Position numbers and translations under genes: made by a program
Part shown: one piece after another, positions 22,290 through 33,426 of the stretch
How positions within the stretch are numbered: position 1 is the stretch's first letter
Layout: each line of letters opens with the position of its first letter
Notes under the pieces: model-generated
What the model saw: only the letters and a program-made list of their open reading frames with translations
Databases searched by the model: none
Told to the model about the DNA's origin: nothing
DNA from: Torreya grandis
Lineage: Eukaryota; Streptophyta; Pinopsida; Cupressales; Taxaceae
Direction: 5' to 3'
Length of the DNA stretch: 64,000 nucleotides
Assembly: GCA_037957365.1 (NCBI GenBank)
Contig: JARHVA010003168.1
Location: forward strand, 1,853,501 to 1,917,500

Positions 22290-22760
22290 TAGTTTTCCTA
22301 TGCTTAAGAACCTAGATTTCTCAAAGGATTTCATTTTATACACTATGATAGAATTAACACCATTTTAGGAATTCTTATGTAGTAGAACTAGGAGGTCTTA
22401 GATTATCCAATATCCATATTTATTAAAGGCTTGGAATAATATGAAACAAGGTACTCTTTTGTTTAAAAACATGTAATTTTAGTCATAAGGTATCTAAAAA
22501 AGTTTAGATACTTATCTAATAATAAGATACATCTAATGGTTGCCCATCCAAGTATCAAATAATTTCTATTAAACAAGGATAAAAATGAGAAAAGAGTTGG
22601 TTGGATAAAAAAAGTAATGGGTTATGATGTGGATATCAATTTCATAAAGTTGGTTAGAGGCAAGGGACTTTGTGAGTATCTAGCCCAGGACTTATAAGAA
22701 GCCAATGAGGTGGTTATTGTGTCAACTAATGAAGAAGTTGTAGTTGATCATACCTCACCT
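22290..22760 (+). pseudogene. Native gypsy RNase H of element B (decayed)
   Basis: Faint start: LDFSKDFILYTM around 22310. The Asp of the usual TDAS motif is not readable. The end is clear: MVAHPSIK then a stop, then FLLNKDKNEKRVGWIKKVMG, DINFIKLVRGKGLCEYLAQDL. This matches the D copy at 46938-47258 (MVSKSKIF then VVHPSIKDFNLNSDLSEKRDGW). It establishes that B holds two RNase H domains, one on each side of RT. Confidence 0.7.
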
Positions 22761-22899
22761 TTTAGATGGTATCATGATTTGGAAATATATCTCCAAGATG
22801 GTCTTCATCCCTATCACCTAATTCCTTCAAAAAGATGATATTTTAGATTTCAATCCATTCCATTTCTTCTTATTGATGGTGTTTTGTTCAATAAAGATA

Positions 22900-23990
22900 C
22901 CAATGGCATGTTGCTAAGATGAATTGAACAATATTAAAAGGAAAGGATGATTGAAGAGTTCCATGATGGACATGGTGGAGGAAATTATTAAATGAGGACA
23001 ATATCTAAAAATATCATGAGAGGTTGGTATTATTTTCCAAGCTTATTTTGTGATTATCATGCATGGGTTAGGAAATGTAGACAATGTGTTATGTTTGTGG
23101 GAAATATGAAACTTGAAACCTTACCTATCCAACCCATTGTAGTGGATCCGCCATTTATATAATGGGGATTTTAATTGATTGGTTTCATTAACCCCCCTTC
23201 AATACTAGGTCATAAATGGATATTAACCACTATAAACTACTTCACTAGATGGATAAAAGTAGTGGAATTAAAAGAAGCAAATCAGACCAATGTTTTAGAT
23301 TTATATGAAGGTATACTTACTAGGTTTGGAGTCCCTTCAACCATTATTTGTTATAATGATATAGCATTTGTGGGGATTAGGATTAGTCTATGGGTTTTTC
23401 AACATGGAATTTATCTCAACACATCAGCAAACTACTATCCCTAAGGAAATGGTCTTATTGATTCCACTAATACGAACATGTTGAATATCATAAGAAGAAC
23501 TATTGAAGATGATTAGAGGTATTGGTATCTAAAATTAAATTTATCTCTATGGGATGATAAGATCACCTAAAAAAATTCAATATCCAACTCTCCCTACAAG
23601 CTGGTATATGGTAAGGAAGAAAGAATGGCTATTTCTCTCAAATTTCTTACCCTAGAACTGATGCATCAACATGAGTTGTTGGAGAATTAACCTATGGAGA
23701 TCAAATATGTTGATATTATGGAGTTGGAAGAGATAAGACATCATTCCATGCTAACATGAATAGACATCAAACAAAAGTGAAGAGAGCCTTTGATAAAGGA
23801 TCTTCTTCATGAATTTTTAAAGAAGGAGATTTGGTCTTCAAGTGGGATGAGGACAAAGTTAAGATTGGAAGGCATACAAATTTTGACTCTCTTTAGAGTG
23901 GTCCTTACACAATCTCTAGCTACAAATCCCATAATGCCTTCCAACTTAAAAAATAGATGGGAAGGAGATTCTTATTATAGTTAATGGGGT
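22900..23990 (+). pseudogene. Integrase of element B (decayed, all catalytic residues altered)
   Basis: The zinc region shows HDGHGGGNY and later VRKCRQCV. The core shows LIGFINPPSILGHKWILTTI, NYFTRWIKVVELKEANQT and LTRFGVPSTIICYNDIAFVG, then YYP-stop-GNGLIDSTN. The first catalytic Asp cannot be read, since a TAA falls at the expected place. The second is Tyr (CYND for the family's SDNG), and the Glu is Asp (LIDSTN for LAESTN). The C-terminal part, 23790-23984, is read out of frame; the correct frame shows FKEGDLVFKWDEDK, the usual GDLVL-type module, and no chromodomain. It ends about 290 bases before the 3' LTR. Confidence 0.85.
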
Positions 23991-23999
23991 ACACTTGAA

Positions 24000-24214
24000 A
24001 CATTTATACTAAAGGTTGAAGTTCCCTATACATAGTTGTTTTGGATTTCCTCCAAGTGTTGTCTTAGAACGTTAGTTTTTTTTATTTTGATATATTTAGT
24101 TAGTTTCCATATTTTCTATGTTTCTTACCCCATTTTGGTGGAATTCAATGTATTTGAAAGTTATAGGGTTGTTTACAACCATGAATCAAATTTTTTTATT
24201 GTTTTGTGAGTCCA
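24000..24214 (+). other. 3' untranslated stretch of element B
   Basis: T-rich sequence after the last integrase-like codons, with stops in all frames. Nothing else seen until the tRNA-like block at 24215. Confidence 0.5.
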
Positions 24215-24280
24215 AAAGTCATGTAAATGGTCTGAGTTCTCAAGCATAGTAGGTATGCTACCCAACTGAGTCACCAAATA
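24215..24280 (-). other. Antisense tRNA-like 5' half adjacent to the 3' LTR of B
   Basis: On the minus strand the block starts GGTGACTCAGTTGGGTAGC. The part TGACTCAGTTGG matches the plant tRNA A box (TGGCTCAGTTGG) in 11 of 12 positions. It is followed by a perfect 5 bp stem with 7-base loop (AGCAT, ACCTACT, ATGCT), like an anticodon arm. No matching T arm or closed acceptor stem was found, so it is not a tRNA gene. It occupies the place where a polypurine tract is expected. Confidence 0.5.
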
Positions 24281-26433
24281 TGTTGGCCAAATTTGGCCTA
24301 CATACCAAAATATATCTAATCCAGACTAAGAAGCTAAGTAGGGTCTTGATTAAAGGATGATCTAATGGTGGAAATAGAAGATAGATTCTAGGAGAATATC
24401 ACATAGAATTTTTAGTCTTTTAAAACACTTTTAATAAGCTTAAAGTGTGAATTTGGTGATCTTAGACAACCAGACTATCATAACACATCTTTCAAGAATC
24501 AATGGGATAGTTTGCTTATGCATTTTTATAAATACACTTGGGGAATATCTCAGGGCAGAATATTTCATGGACATAATGTTTTCATTCCTTTAACATCCTA
24601 TACAAATTTCATACCTTGATGACTTCTCTATCTCAAGATATAAATCTTCAAAGTTGGACATGCAGAGTGAAACTTATGTGTAAATATAAAATTAAAGTTA
24701 CAATAAATATCCATTTGAATCAAATGTTCCTAAGTTTAACAAGGATTTGATAAGTGTCCAAATCTTGGGAGCTAAGATCAAATCTAATGATGAGCAAGAA
24801 ATCAATGATGTCAGTGGGTCCCAAATATCTAGCAATGAGCATTTGATCATGCATCAAAGATCAACAGTGAGAATCAAGTCAAAATTTTAACATTAACATG
24901 TCAATGACAAGTGTTAAGATCTCAAGTACCTAAGTAGAGATCTAATGGTATATATCAACTAACATAGCTAGTGGGCCCAAGTAAACTAATAAAACATATT
25001 CAATTATACACATTGAGATTAATGACGAGTGAGAGGTCAAAGAGTCAAAAAATCTCAAAGAGAAATGAGAAGATACCAAGTGTCTCAACTGAATTAGATT
25101 GGTAGAATATCAATGTCTCACATTCATTACTATATAAGTAGATCTATTATGTACATGAGGTAAAGAGTTAAAGGATTGACACCAAGATCCTTGGGGATGA
25201 ATGTGTAGCCAAAAAGTGGCACATTTTTTTAACCTAGATCAAGTTCAAGGGATACTATAACAAGTTGAAGCTAAATATGGTCAAATTCAAAATAGAGCAA
25301 TATTGTAAAGGGATGACATGAAGGAAGACACATTGGTTTTAATGGGTTCATCACCAAATCTAGTAACATGATTGTGACCCTTTATGCTAAAAATGAACCA
25401 TTAAAGACCAATTAATGTCATAATAAGATTAAAATGGATTGATTGAGATGTTGTAACTACATCAATGACCAAAAGGAGATTGAAAAAGATTGATCTATCT
25501 ATTATAACAAATTTAAAGTTGCAATTCATCTTGAAAATGAATCAATCTTATTATTGTAACTATAAAGAGCATCAATACAAATTAGAAATGGATTGAAATA
25601 GATTGATACATTTGTTTTGGCCACTTTCCAGAAGTATTCTTAGACACATTGATCTTTTATAATGACATCAATGCATGAATGATGGGAAATTTGGGTCATT
25701 ATGCTCCCTTATCCATCTTTATATGCATGATCCCCATCTCTTTCATTCCATTATACTATAAATATAGTCTTCTAAGACTCAAAAAGGATCCCTCTCTTTG
25801 TCATGAATATAATCTACCAAGATTCATACTGTAACACCTATTTGATGTAATAAAATCTAAATTTTTCCATTTTTAAGTTGAATTGAAGTGTGTTTCATGA
25901 GTTCATTGATCTGGTCAAGGGAATATCTACTTTCCTTACCTTTGTCTAATTTTTTGCACCTTCATGAAATGTTTTGGTAGTCTTCATAGGTCATTTTAAG
26001 TGCATATATATTGTATTGGTTAGTGTGGAAGTGAACAGCTTCCCCCATGCTACGTTGATAGCTAATCCATGCCTTTGTGTGAAATAATTATGTGGAAGTT
26101 GATTAAAGAGTGAGTGAAGTGACCTTATATAGTCTTGAATGTGTTTGACAGTGTTTCTTGTGAAAATGTAAGGATCAAAATGTTTAGTGCATCAAACCTC
26201 ATTTACATGCTTTCATAGATTAGTGTCAATCTTTCTCCCCTTTTCTCAGCAAGAAGATATTATAGGTTTAAGCATAGGTGATGGACATCAAAATAAGCTA
26301 GCCTTCTCTAGAGGTCTAATCTAAGATAAGTTGACACATATCCTAAGTTCAATCCCATTTTAGACAAGAAATGAGGAAGAGGACAAAAACACTCCCTTTT
26401 GCTCAGCTAGGGTGCAACCTAGGAACACCAATA
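24281..26433 (+). repeat. 3' LTR of element B (2.15 kb)
   Basis: Starts TGTTGGCC and ends ACCAATA. Its last 580 bases repeat 7364-7950. TATAAATAT at 25757-25765, in the context TACTATAAATATAG, is a good TATA box about 1.48 kb into the LTR. GGTGATACC of the E1 leader follows directly. Confidence 0.85.
25757..25765 (+). promoter_or_regulatory. TATA box in the 3' LTR of B
   Basis: TATAAATAT, the same sequence and similar relative place as in the C LTR. The 5' LTR copy has been lost from the window with the insertion of A. Confidence 0.55.
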
Positions 26434-27120
26434 GGTGATACCTTGAAGGGCCTTGTAATAACTTCAAGTGTACATTCAAGGTATCTCCTATGAGATACTT
26501 TGAAAAAAGGTGAAATAGTGGATTAAAGGTATATCTCCTAAGAGATACCTTCAAGTTACTCATGAAGGTATTATAAGGTAGAATAAGTTTGAAGTGTTTT
26601 ATGATCCCATGATATGGGGCCCTGATTGGTGGCACTCCCTCAATGATTTTACTCAATGAATCCCTTTGATGAATTTTAGTATTTGACACTCTACATATCT
26701 TATAGGAATTTAGTTCTTTAAAATTTTACTTTGGGGGATTTTTTCAAAACAAAGTATTTAGGAATTTAAGGTATGAGACCTAAAGTTACACATTTTGGTA
26801 TTTGACAAAAAAGTTCAAAACTTTTATTTAAGATGGTCAAAAATAGTGTTATACCATAACTCATAACTTTTTAATACAAAAAATATTTATTACTATATAA
26901 GCTAAAGTTGAATAAGAAACAAAATGACACTTGACTAAGGGAAATGATGTGTGACTCATACTAAACATCAATAGTGCCTACATGACATACTTACAAAATG
27001 AGGTGGCAAAGTTTGTATTCAACAAATAAAATGAAATTATAGGCATTGGACATTAATGTTGCACAAAATATAAATTAGTGCTAAAGATAAATCAAATTAG
27101 TTTGAACAATGATATGCCAA
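26434..27120 (+). repeat. Leader of E1 with palindromic motifs
   Basis: Aligns with 57937-58665, starting at GGTGATACCTTGAAG in both. It holds two copies of the AAGGTATCTCCT/AGGAGATACCTT inverted repeat (26478-26500 and 26526-26551), each with small changes. The minus-strand open stretch at 26360-26689 spans this junction and is a chance reading. Confidence 0.7.
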
Positions 27121-27339
27121 TTCAATCTTGAACTAAGTTATGGATTCACTTACCCTCCTGTGATAGATCCGTAACCACGATTGTCTTCATCTTAACAACA
27201 TACTTAGGATTTTTCCACCAATTAACAATGGCCTCTTCATATAGAACATTCATAATATTTTTGATTCCATCCTAGTTCTTAATCAATTACTCCACCAAGT
27301 ACACTAATAATGATTTTTAATTTACCATTTTCAATGATT
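27121..27339. other. Unassigned stretch between E1 leader and ORF
   Basis: No match to the E2 leader seen. On the minus strand about 27145-27255 reads without stops (VLYEEAIVNWWKNPKYVV and on), which may be a captured fragment or chance. Confidence 0.3.
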
Positions 27340-30300
27340 AAAACACTAATTATTCAACCCTATGGGATGATATTGATGTAGTTGATGACCACACTCATGA
27401 GGAGAGCATAAAACTAGCACACAAGTAATTTATTGTAGAGTTAATCCCTCTTAAGTGATAAGGGATACACTTCATAGTTTTCAAGACTAAAGTGATACCA
27501 TGCATAAACCTACTATGGGACCTCTTCTTCATTGGAAAGGTGATAGGGGACACCTACTTTCACCATTTATAAAATAAAATTGTTATGGCTTGCATATCAG
27601 GGGATACATTTAAAAGGTATTTATCTTTTCCAATTATATATGCTACTTATGATTTTTATAGGGTGGTAGGATGGAAAGATAAAAATTTAGTCAACAAAAC
27701 ACTGATCAAGTGGCTTATCCCTAAGGATATTATCATCCCAAAGGACAACGACGATTTACCTATCACCAATTTCAAAATGGGTGTTTCTGATTGGGATGAC
27801 CCTCTTAATAGGATTTATGGTTTTCTAAACATCCATTTTATTTACCTAGAATGGGTTCAACTTTTAGACATGATGATGAACTTAGACTTAACCTTTGCCT
27901 TAAGGGAGATAATTAGTGTTAGTCTACATGAAAAGTTTTAAACAAGGATAAACAAATTTCTTGCTCACATTTTTATATGATGTCTTACCTCTTAAATGTT
28001 GTCATGGGAATAACATACATGCACTATGGGTCACTCAGGGACCCAACTCCAGACTACATCAAAAATCACATTTGTGATTATTATTCACTCATGCATATAT
28101 ACATATTTTCCAAGAAAATCACTTGCATTTTAGAGAATGTGTACCCATAGGTATGGAAGGATATTCATGAATCCCAATTACCTATGGTATCCAAATGAAT
28201 TACATACACATTATCACCATGAGGAGACTACATAGTGATTATGGTCCTTGGTAACAAATCAACCCATTATACCTTCCCAAGTACATGCCAAATAAGCTAG
28301 TATAATAAGAAATAACATTTCAACTATGATGGAGTGTGGATGAGGATTTAATGAAGAAGGAAAAGATCACATTCTATGTCTCTCACCTAATGATATGTTA
28401 AATGTGCTATATAATCTAGAGGCACTTTGGAGATGTGGGTAAAATGAGGGCATATTATTCATTGTCCACCTTCCATCATAGGGATTGGGATTTTTATGGA
28501 ATAATTCAAGAACATATAAACGTATTAGGTATTCCATACCAACATGATCCTTATGATCATGAATTTTTATTCTTAAATGATAAGGATGATGTCGAGGTAT
28601 TGGAAATGGCATACACAATAGAATTGAGGGAATAACATCTAAAAATTATTAAAGGAGAGCCCTATATCTCAATTACATATCATTCCTTAGGATCTTACCC
28701 CTAGCTAAATGGTATTCTTTATATTTATGGCTCAGTAGGCCTCCACCACCATTAGCACAACAAGGAGATCCAACTCAAAAAACTCCACAAGCAGTGAAAG
28801 CCATCAAGAAGGAGCCCAATATAACTAGAGACAAAATTAAAGGAGCTTAAGGAAATCTAATTTTAATTCAATACTCATATTTATAGGGTTTAGACCATTA
28901 ATATTATACACCCATGCAATAACATAAAAGTGTGGAGTTTTCATTTGTGCTAACTCAAAAATACTCCCTTACAACTCAAAATTTTATAATTTGTTACAAG
29001 AGGAAACCCATGACTCATTCCCTTATGATCCTAGCTATTGAGTAAAAATCAAAATGAGCATCTTCAATTGAGTATTATGATATAAAAGGAAAATATATCA
29101 ATGAATAAAGGGATTAGGATGAATAAGAAGATTTGTAGAGAACAAAATCCCTTATCCTACATAACATCAAAGAAAATACACATTTGGGTGTCACTCAATC
29201 AGGTGAGGAGGTGATTTATTTTATATCTTCTACTCCAATTTTATCTTTTATTTCCCTTTCTAAAATTGGCTCATTTGATTTAGTTCATATTTATTCTAGT
29301 GCCCATCCATACCTAGTCACTCACAAGTTAAAGGATGTCTCCAATTTCCCAACAATTTCCACTCCACTAGCTATATTCACATCCTCAATTTACTCCATTA
29401 AATTTTTAGTTACTTTTACCAATACCCCAGTGCCACATAATATAAAAATAAAGGCATCCAAGAAAGCCAAGGGAACATTGTAAATTTCTTAACTACATGT
29501 GTCTTCAACTCAAATAGAATTTCCAATACCTTCCTCTTGATCTTCTTAATGCACCAATACGACATCTTTAGAGAAAGCTAAAAATAAGAAACTAGTATAC
29601 ATAGTCCACCCACTATTTTAATATGGGGGTGTGGATTGGTCTAAAATCATATGGCCTTCCCTTCCTAACCTAGTACTTGAAGAGGATTTGAAATAATCAT
29701 AATAAGATACATTCATTGAGACTACAGTCAAGGACACTCAACCAATGAACCCATCCCAATTGGTCATCCCATAGTGGCTAGCTAATCTAATTTAGGGTGA
29801 AAGGCTTCTTAGAATCCAAATCTCAGAATCATAGAGCTGCCCATAGGAAGTTATATACTTTATAAATCCATAGGGAATGTATCAAGGGTAAGGAAGAGAA
29901 AATAGGAAGATGATACTTAAAGAGGGATCATTCTATAAGTGTGACAAAATGTTTTTACATTGTCCAAGATAAAGAATAGGAAATTGGGATAGTCCACATA
30001 CATAGAGGACTAAAATTCCTCTCTTGAGACACAAAAGGATGCATTGTTATAACTACATGAAGGAATGAAAATGGAAAGGTAAGATCTTGAGCTAGAATTA
30101 GATCAAGTAAAATAATAGTAGTGAACTATTTTTTAGAAATTAGAAGAACAACAACAAATAATTAATGTTCCTTTAGAGACTAAGATTGAGGTCTAGAGTG
30201 CTGCATCCAAGTTATATAATATTCTTGAGTCCATTATTAAAATGAGGTTAGAGTTGATCCCTCATTAGATTTAAACTCACAAATTATTTAATTATTTAAA

Positions 30301-30930
30301 ATAGGATGAGAATAAATTGAAATTACTTATTCTTTACACAACTAATAAGGAATGCCACCACCTTGACTTGATAAGACCATTAGAGGCTTCAAATGTTCTC
30401 AACTTGGTGGTCATAATTTTATTAAGAGGATAGGTAATGGATCATGATAGCTGAGGTAGTAATGCGTAAGTATGCAAAAAATGAAACTCTCATTTTGCAG
30501 ATCCTAGAAGAATTATAGCTCTCACAAGAAAGATACTCATTGGGTAGGATCGTAACTAGAATCAGTTTTGATCAACTTCTTTGGCAGACTTATACCAAAT
30601 TAAATCAAAGTATTCAAGGAATTTCATTGGAAAATATTGAGTCCAAGCTAAGCTTTTTAATGAAAAAGGTGATAGAGGTGGATATCTTAAAAATAAACTT
30701 TTAAAATATAAAAATTGAGCATTCAAGGCTCTTGAAACAAGTAAAAAGAGTACATAGATGTCCATTATTGAATATGGATATTATCCAGTAGTATCATGAT
30801 AGTAGGTACAAAAAATTTTAAGTTTTTAAATCTAAGAATAAATCTAATTATCCAACTTCCAATTCAGTCCCAACATCCACTTTGATTCCTCCAATAGTCT
30901 ATAGTGCCATGAAAACACCTAGTCAACCTT
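27340..30930 (+). pseudogene. Accessory ORF of E1 (unknown function, decayed)
   Basis: Two open pieces anchor it: 27585-27941 (ISGDTFKRYLSFPIIYATYD, then GVSDWDDPLNRIYGFLNIHF and LEWVQLLDMMMNLDLT) and 28435-28635 (GIPYQHDPYDHEFLFLNDKD). The E2 copy reads LGRYFKRYLSLPSPKIS and RFYGFLSITYVQVEWVPLLD at the same places, so this is a real, once coding family rather than chance. Around 29180-29480 the protein is Ser/Thr/Pro-rich, and after 30050 Glu/Lys/Gln-rich and probably coiled-coil (KLEEQQQIINVPLETKIEV). Dozens of stops and frame changes are present. The layout resembles the second ORF of element C. I cannot name the family. Confidence 0.6.
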
Positions 30931-31065
30931 GAATTGAAAGCTAATTTTATATGTAAACATTCAAAAGGTACTATTTCTTTAAAAAATATTTTAATTATAT
31001 TTTATAAATCTAATGTAAACATTTCTTGGATTGTCTGTGAGTATGCACACATTACATTTCATTAT
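30931..31065 (+). other. Short stretch between E1 ORF and its 3' LTR
   Basis: AT-rich, no clear polypurine tract. Nothing further seen. Confidence 0.35.
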
Positions 31066-32079
31066 ACTAACTTATTTTTAGACATAGTGGTAATTAACTA
31101 TGAACATGCATACATGCAATTTTGAGACAAAGATTAGAATTGATGTTCCAATTATGAAATGTAAATATTAGTTTTCATGAACTTAGATGATGTGGAAACC
31201 CCTCCCCAATCCTATTTATATATGTATAAACCTCATAAAGGAGGAGGGGAATTTTTTTTATCAATATAAGAAGAAATCAATTTTGATTGTCATGCAATTG
31301 TGTCAGTGTTCTTTCTTTCCATATTTTTGATATTAAGGTTTTGTTTTAATGGTTTTTTTAACTCAATAATTTTAAGTGTGCATAATCTAAAGATAATTAT
31401 AATTATTATCATTGATATATGTTAATTCCAGATGTGCAAAAGCTATTGAAAGTTAGTAGTTTTAATTGATCAAAATAGCTAGTTAAAATTGTGTTAATAT
31501 TCTAAGGTGTGAAAGAGTGTTTTATTTTGGTATATACATCTAGGTGTGTGTTCCATCTATCCTATACACCCTATTTTTTCAATCTATAATATCCTAAATA
31601 AGGGTGTACAATAACTCTAAAAAGAGTAACCTTTAATTAAGATCATTGAGTTTGCAATGCTTTATTCCCAGACTCTTCAACTATGTTTGTCTATAAGTGT
31701 AAAATATCTACAAGTAGTGATAATTAGTTATTTAAACACTTATCCATAATAGAAACCAACCTAGGAGGTGAGCCTTGAGACCATATATATATTTTATACT
31801 CTACTTTTACCTATTTTGAATTTTACTTTGGGATCTATCCACTTTAGCTTAGTATCCACCTATCCATCCACCCACTTAGGTTATATTATTTTAGGATTAA
31901 TTTCACTACAAGAACCACTTAGTTAGTAAACTACATGCTCAACCTACTATTGCACCACTTAGTTTTTTAACCCATACCTACAACTTATGACCTAGAATGG
32001 AATTTATCTCCATTGAGATCCTAAAACATTAGAGGTCACCTCATTAAATTTTGAGGTGAGAATAAAAATCATATTAACA
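31066..32079 (+). repeat. 3' LTR of E1 (about 1.0 kb)
   Basis: Aligns over its full length with 32081-33088. Shared landmarks: TGTCATGCAATTGTGTCAG against TTTCATGCAATTGCATTGG, and ATTTCACTACAAGAA in both. It ends ATATTAACA. A TATA-like TATTTATATATGTATAAACC lies near 31210, preceded by the C-rich CCCCTCCCC that is also near the TATA of the other copy. The start is set by where homology begins and could be off by some 15 bases. Confidence 0.75.
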
Positions 32080-32080
32080 A

Positions 32081-33088
32081 TACAATTTTTTACATAAATG
32101 TAATTAAACATAAACATGAAAAAAATGCAAATTTTAGACTAAAATTAGAACTAAGGTTCTAACAAAAATATTCAACTATGAGTTTACATATACTTGAAAG
32201 ATGAGGCATCCCCTCCTTAAGTCTATATATCAATGTAATATTGAATTCCAAATGGTTGTAATATTTTATCATTACAATAATATGTCAATTTTGACTTTCA
32301 TGCAATTGCATTGGTGTTTTATCCTTCCACTTATGTTATTTTAAGTTTTTTTTTTGGTTGTTATAATATAGTAATTTGAAGTGTAGAAGAGCTACATATA
32401 AATACTAATTCTTTTAATCAATGTATGTTAGTTTTATAAGTTAAAATTCTATTAAAATTTAGTACATTGTGTTAATAAATTAGTTTAGAATATGTTATTA
32501 CTCTTACTATGTATGAATTATTCCTATTGGTATATTTTTATAAGTGTGTGATAGAGCTACCTTAGATTCCTTCTTGGTATAAGATATAACCTTCCAATAA
32601 AGTATGTGTAAGATATAATCTAAAGGAGGAAACCTTTATTCAATACTATTAAGTTTCCTATAACCTCCCTTACCAAACTTCATAATTATGTTTACCTGTA
32701 AGTGTGAAACAACTTCAAGTAGTAACATTTATTTTGAGAGCATTTGACCACTAAGAAACCAACTTAAAAAGTGATTCTTTGAGATAATATAAACTTATTT
32801 TATTATCTACCCTTCCCTACCTTTCAAGTTAATTTGAATGATATCCATCCACTCTATATTAAATACCACCATCCATATAACCCACTTAGGTTTGATTTCT
32901 CTACTAGGATTCATTTCACTACAAGAAAACCTAGTTAACAACCTACATTGCTTGATATTCAACCACAAGGTTGTTTAACCCATACCTAGAACTCATGCCC
33001 TAGAGTGTATTTTACCTATATTGGTATCATAAAACATGAGAGGCTACCTTGCTTAAACTTTGGATAGTGCATAAGACCCATATCAACA
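32081..33088 (+). repeat. 5' LTR of E2 (about 1.0 kb), directly adjoining the E1 LTR
   Basis: Ends ATATCAACA at 33088. GTCTATATATCAATG near 32222 is the TATA region, with GATGAGGCATCCCCTCC just ahead; the E2 3' LTR has GATGAGGCATTCCCATCCC at 63840-63858. Behind the LTR, TGGAATTTTCC at 33094 may be the primer-binding site; the tRNA was not identified. Confidence 0.75.
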
Positions 33089-33426
33089 AAAAGTGGAATT
33101 TTCCTTCACCTTGAAAGCACTAATTGGAGGACCTTAAATACCTTAAATGTTACCTTTAGGATATATCTTAGGAGATACATTATATTTATGTATTAAGGTA
33201 TTACCGATATTTAAAACATTCTTTGATAAATTTAGAAAGCTTTGCACCCCATAATTTGATTCTTTTGAATCCTCAAAAGTATGAAACTTAATATCCTTTC
33301 ATTAAAATGGGGTCATAGAAGATACCTTGAAGGGAATTATAATACATTCTAGGGATGTTAAAGGTATCTCCTAGGAGATACATTTAACATGCATAGGATT
33401 GGAATTTTCCTTTGATTTGAAGGCAC
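33089..33426 (+). repeat. Leader of E2, part before the D insertion
   Basis: Contains GGAATTTTCCTT...TTGAAAGCACTAAT at 33095-33125 and again at about 33401-33426, where the second copy is cut by D and resumes at 57932 with TAATAGGTGATACC. Palindromic motifs lie at 33158-33180 and 33361-33384. The middle (33235-33320) matches 58850-58945. Confidence 0.7.

Larger units (their letters stand above)
7364..26433 (+). mobile_element. Ty3/gypsy Tat-like LTR retrotransposon B, interrupted by C
   Basis: The 5' LTR remnant (7364-7950) and 3' LTR (24281-26433) are direct repeats; for example both carry CATGCTTTCATAGATTAGTG and end in ACACCAATA. Between them the plus strand encodes gag, protease, an additional RNase H, RT, native RNase H and integrase. 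Element C (9726-19636) splits the gag-protease linker. Element A replaced the left edge of the 5' LTR, so the remaining 5' LTR (about 1.5 kb) lies left of the window. Without C the element is about 9 kb plus the missing LTR part. Stops and frameshifts occur in every domain. Confidence 0.88.
26434..33088 (+). mobile_element. E1 element (3' part) and 5' LTR of E2: tandem non-autonomous retroelements
   Basis: Order: palindrome-bearing leader (26434-27120), accessory ORF (27340-30930), 3' LTR of E1 (31066-32079) and, one base on, 5' LTR of E2 (32081-33088). The leader and ORF match the unit at 57937-63660, so both are copies of one family. No gag, protease, RT or integrase motif is visible. The 5' end of E1 has been displaced by element B and lies outside the window. 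Confidence 0.65.

Noticed and set aside
24215..24280. A genuine tRNA gene on the minus strand
   Set aside because: A-box and anticodon-like arms are present, but no B box/T arm or closing acceptor stem could be paired.
26360..26689. Minus-strand open frame of 109 codons
   Set aside because: It bridges the end of the B LTR and the E1 leader, so it cannot be older than the insertion of B and shows no features.
27585..27941. A host single-copy gene
   Set aside because: A homologous, equally decayed copy is present at about 59840-60180 in the same repeat unit, so it belongs to the E family.
29184..29483. Separate small protein gene rich in Ser/Thr/Pro
   Set aside because: It is the linker part of the E1 ORF; the E2 copy has the same type of linker at 61373-61582.
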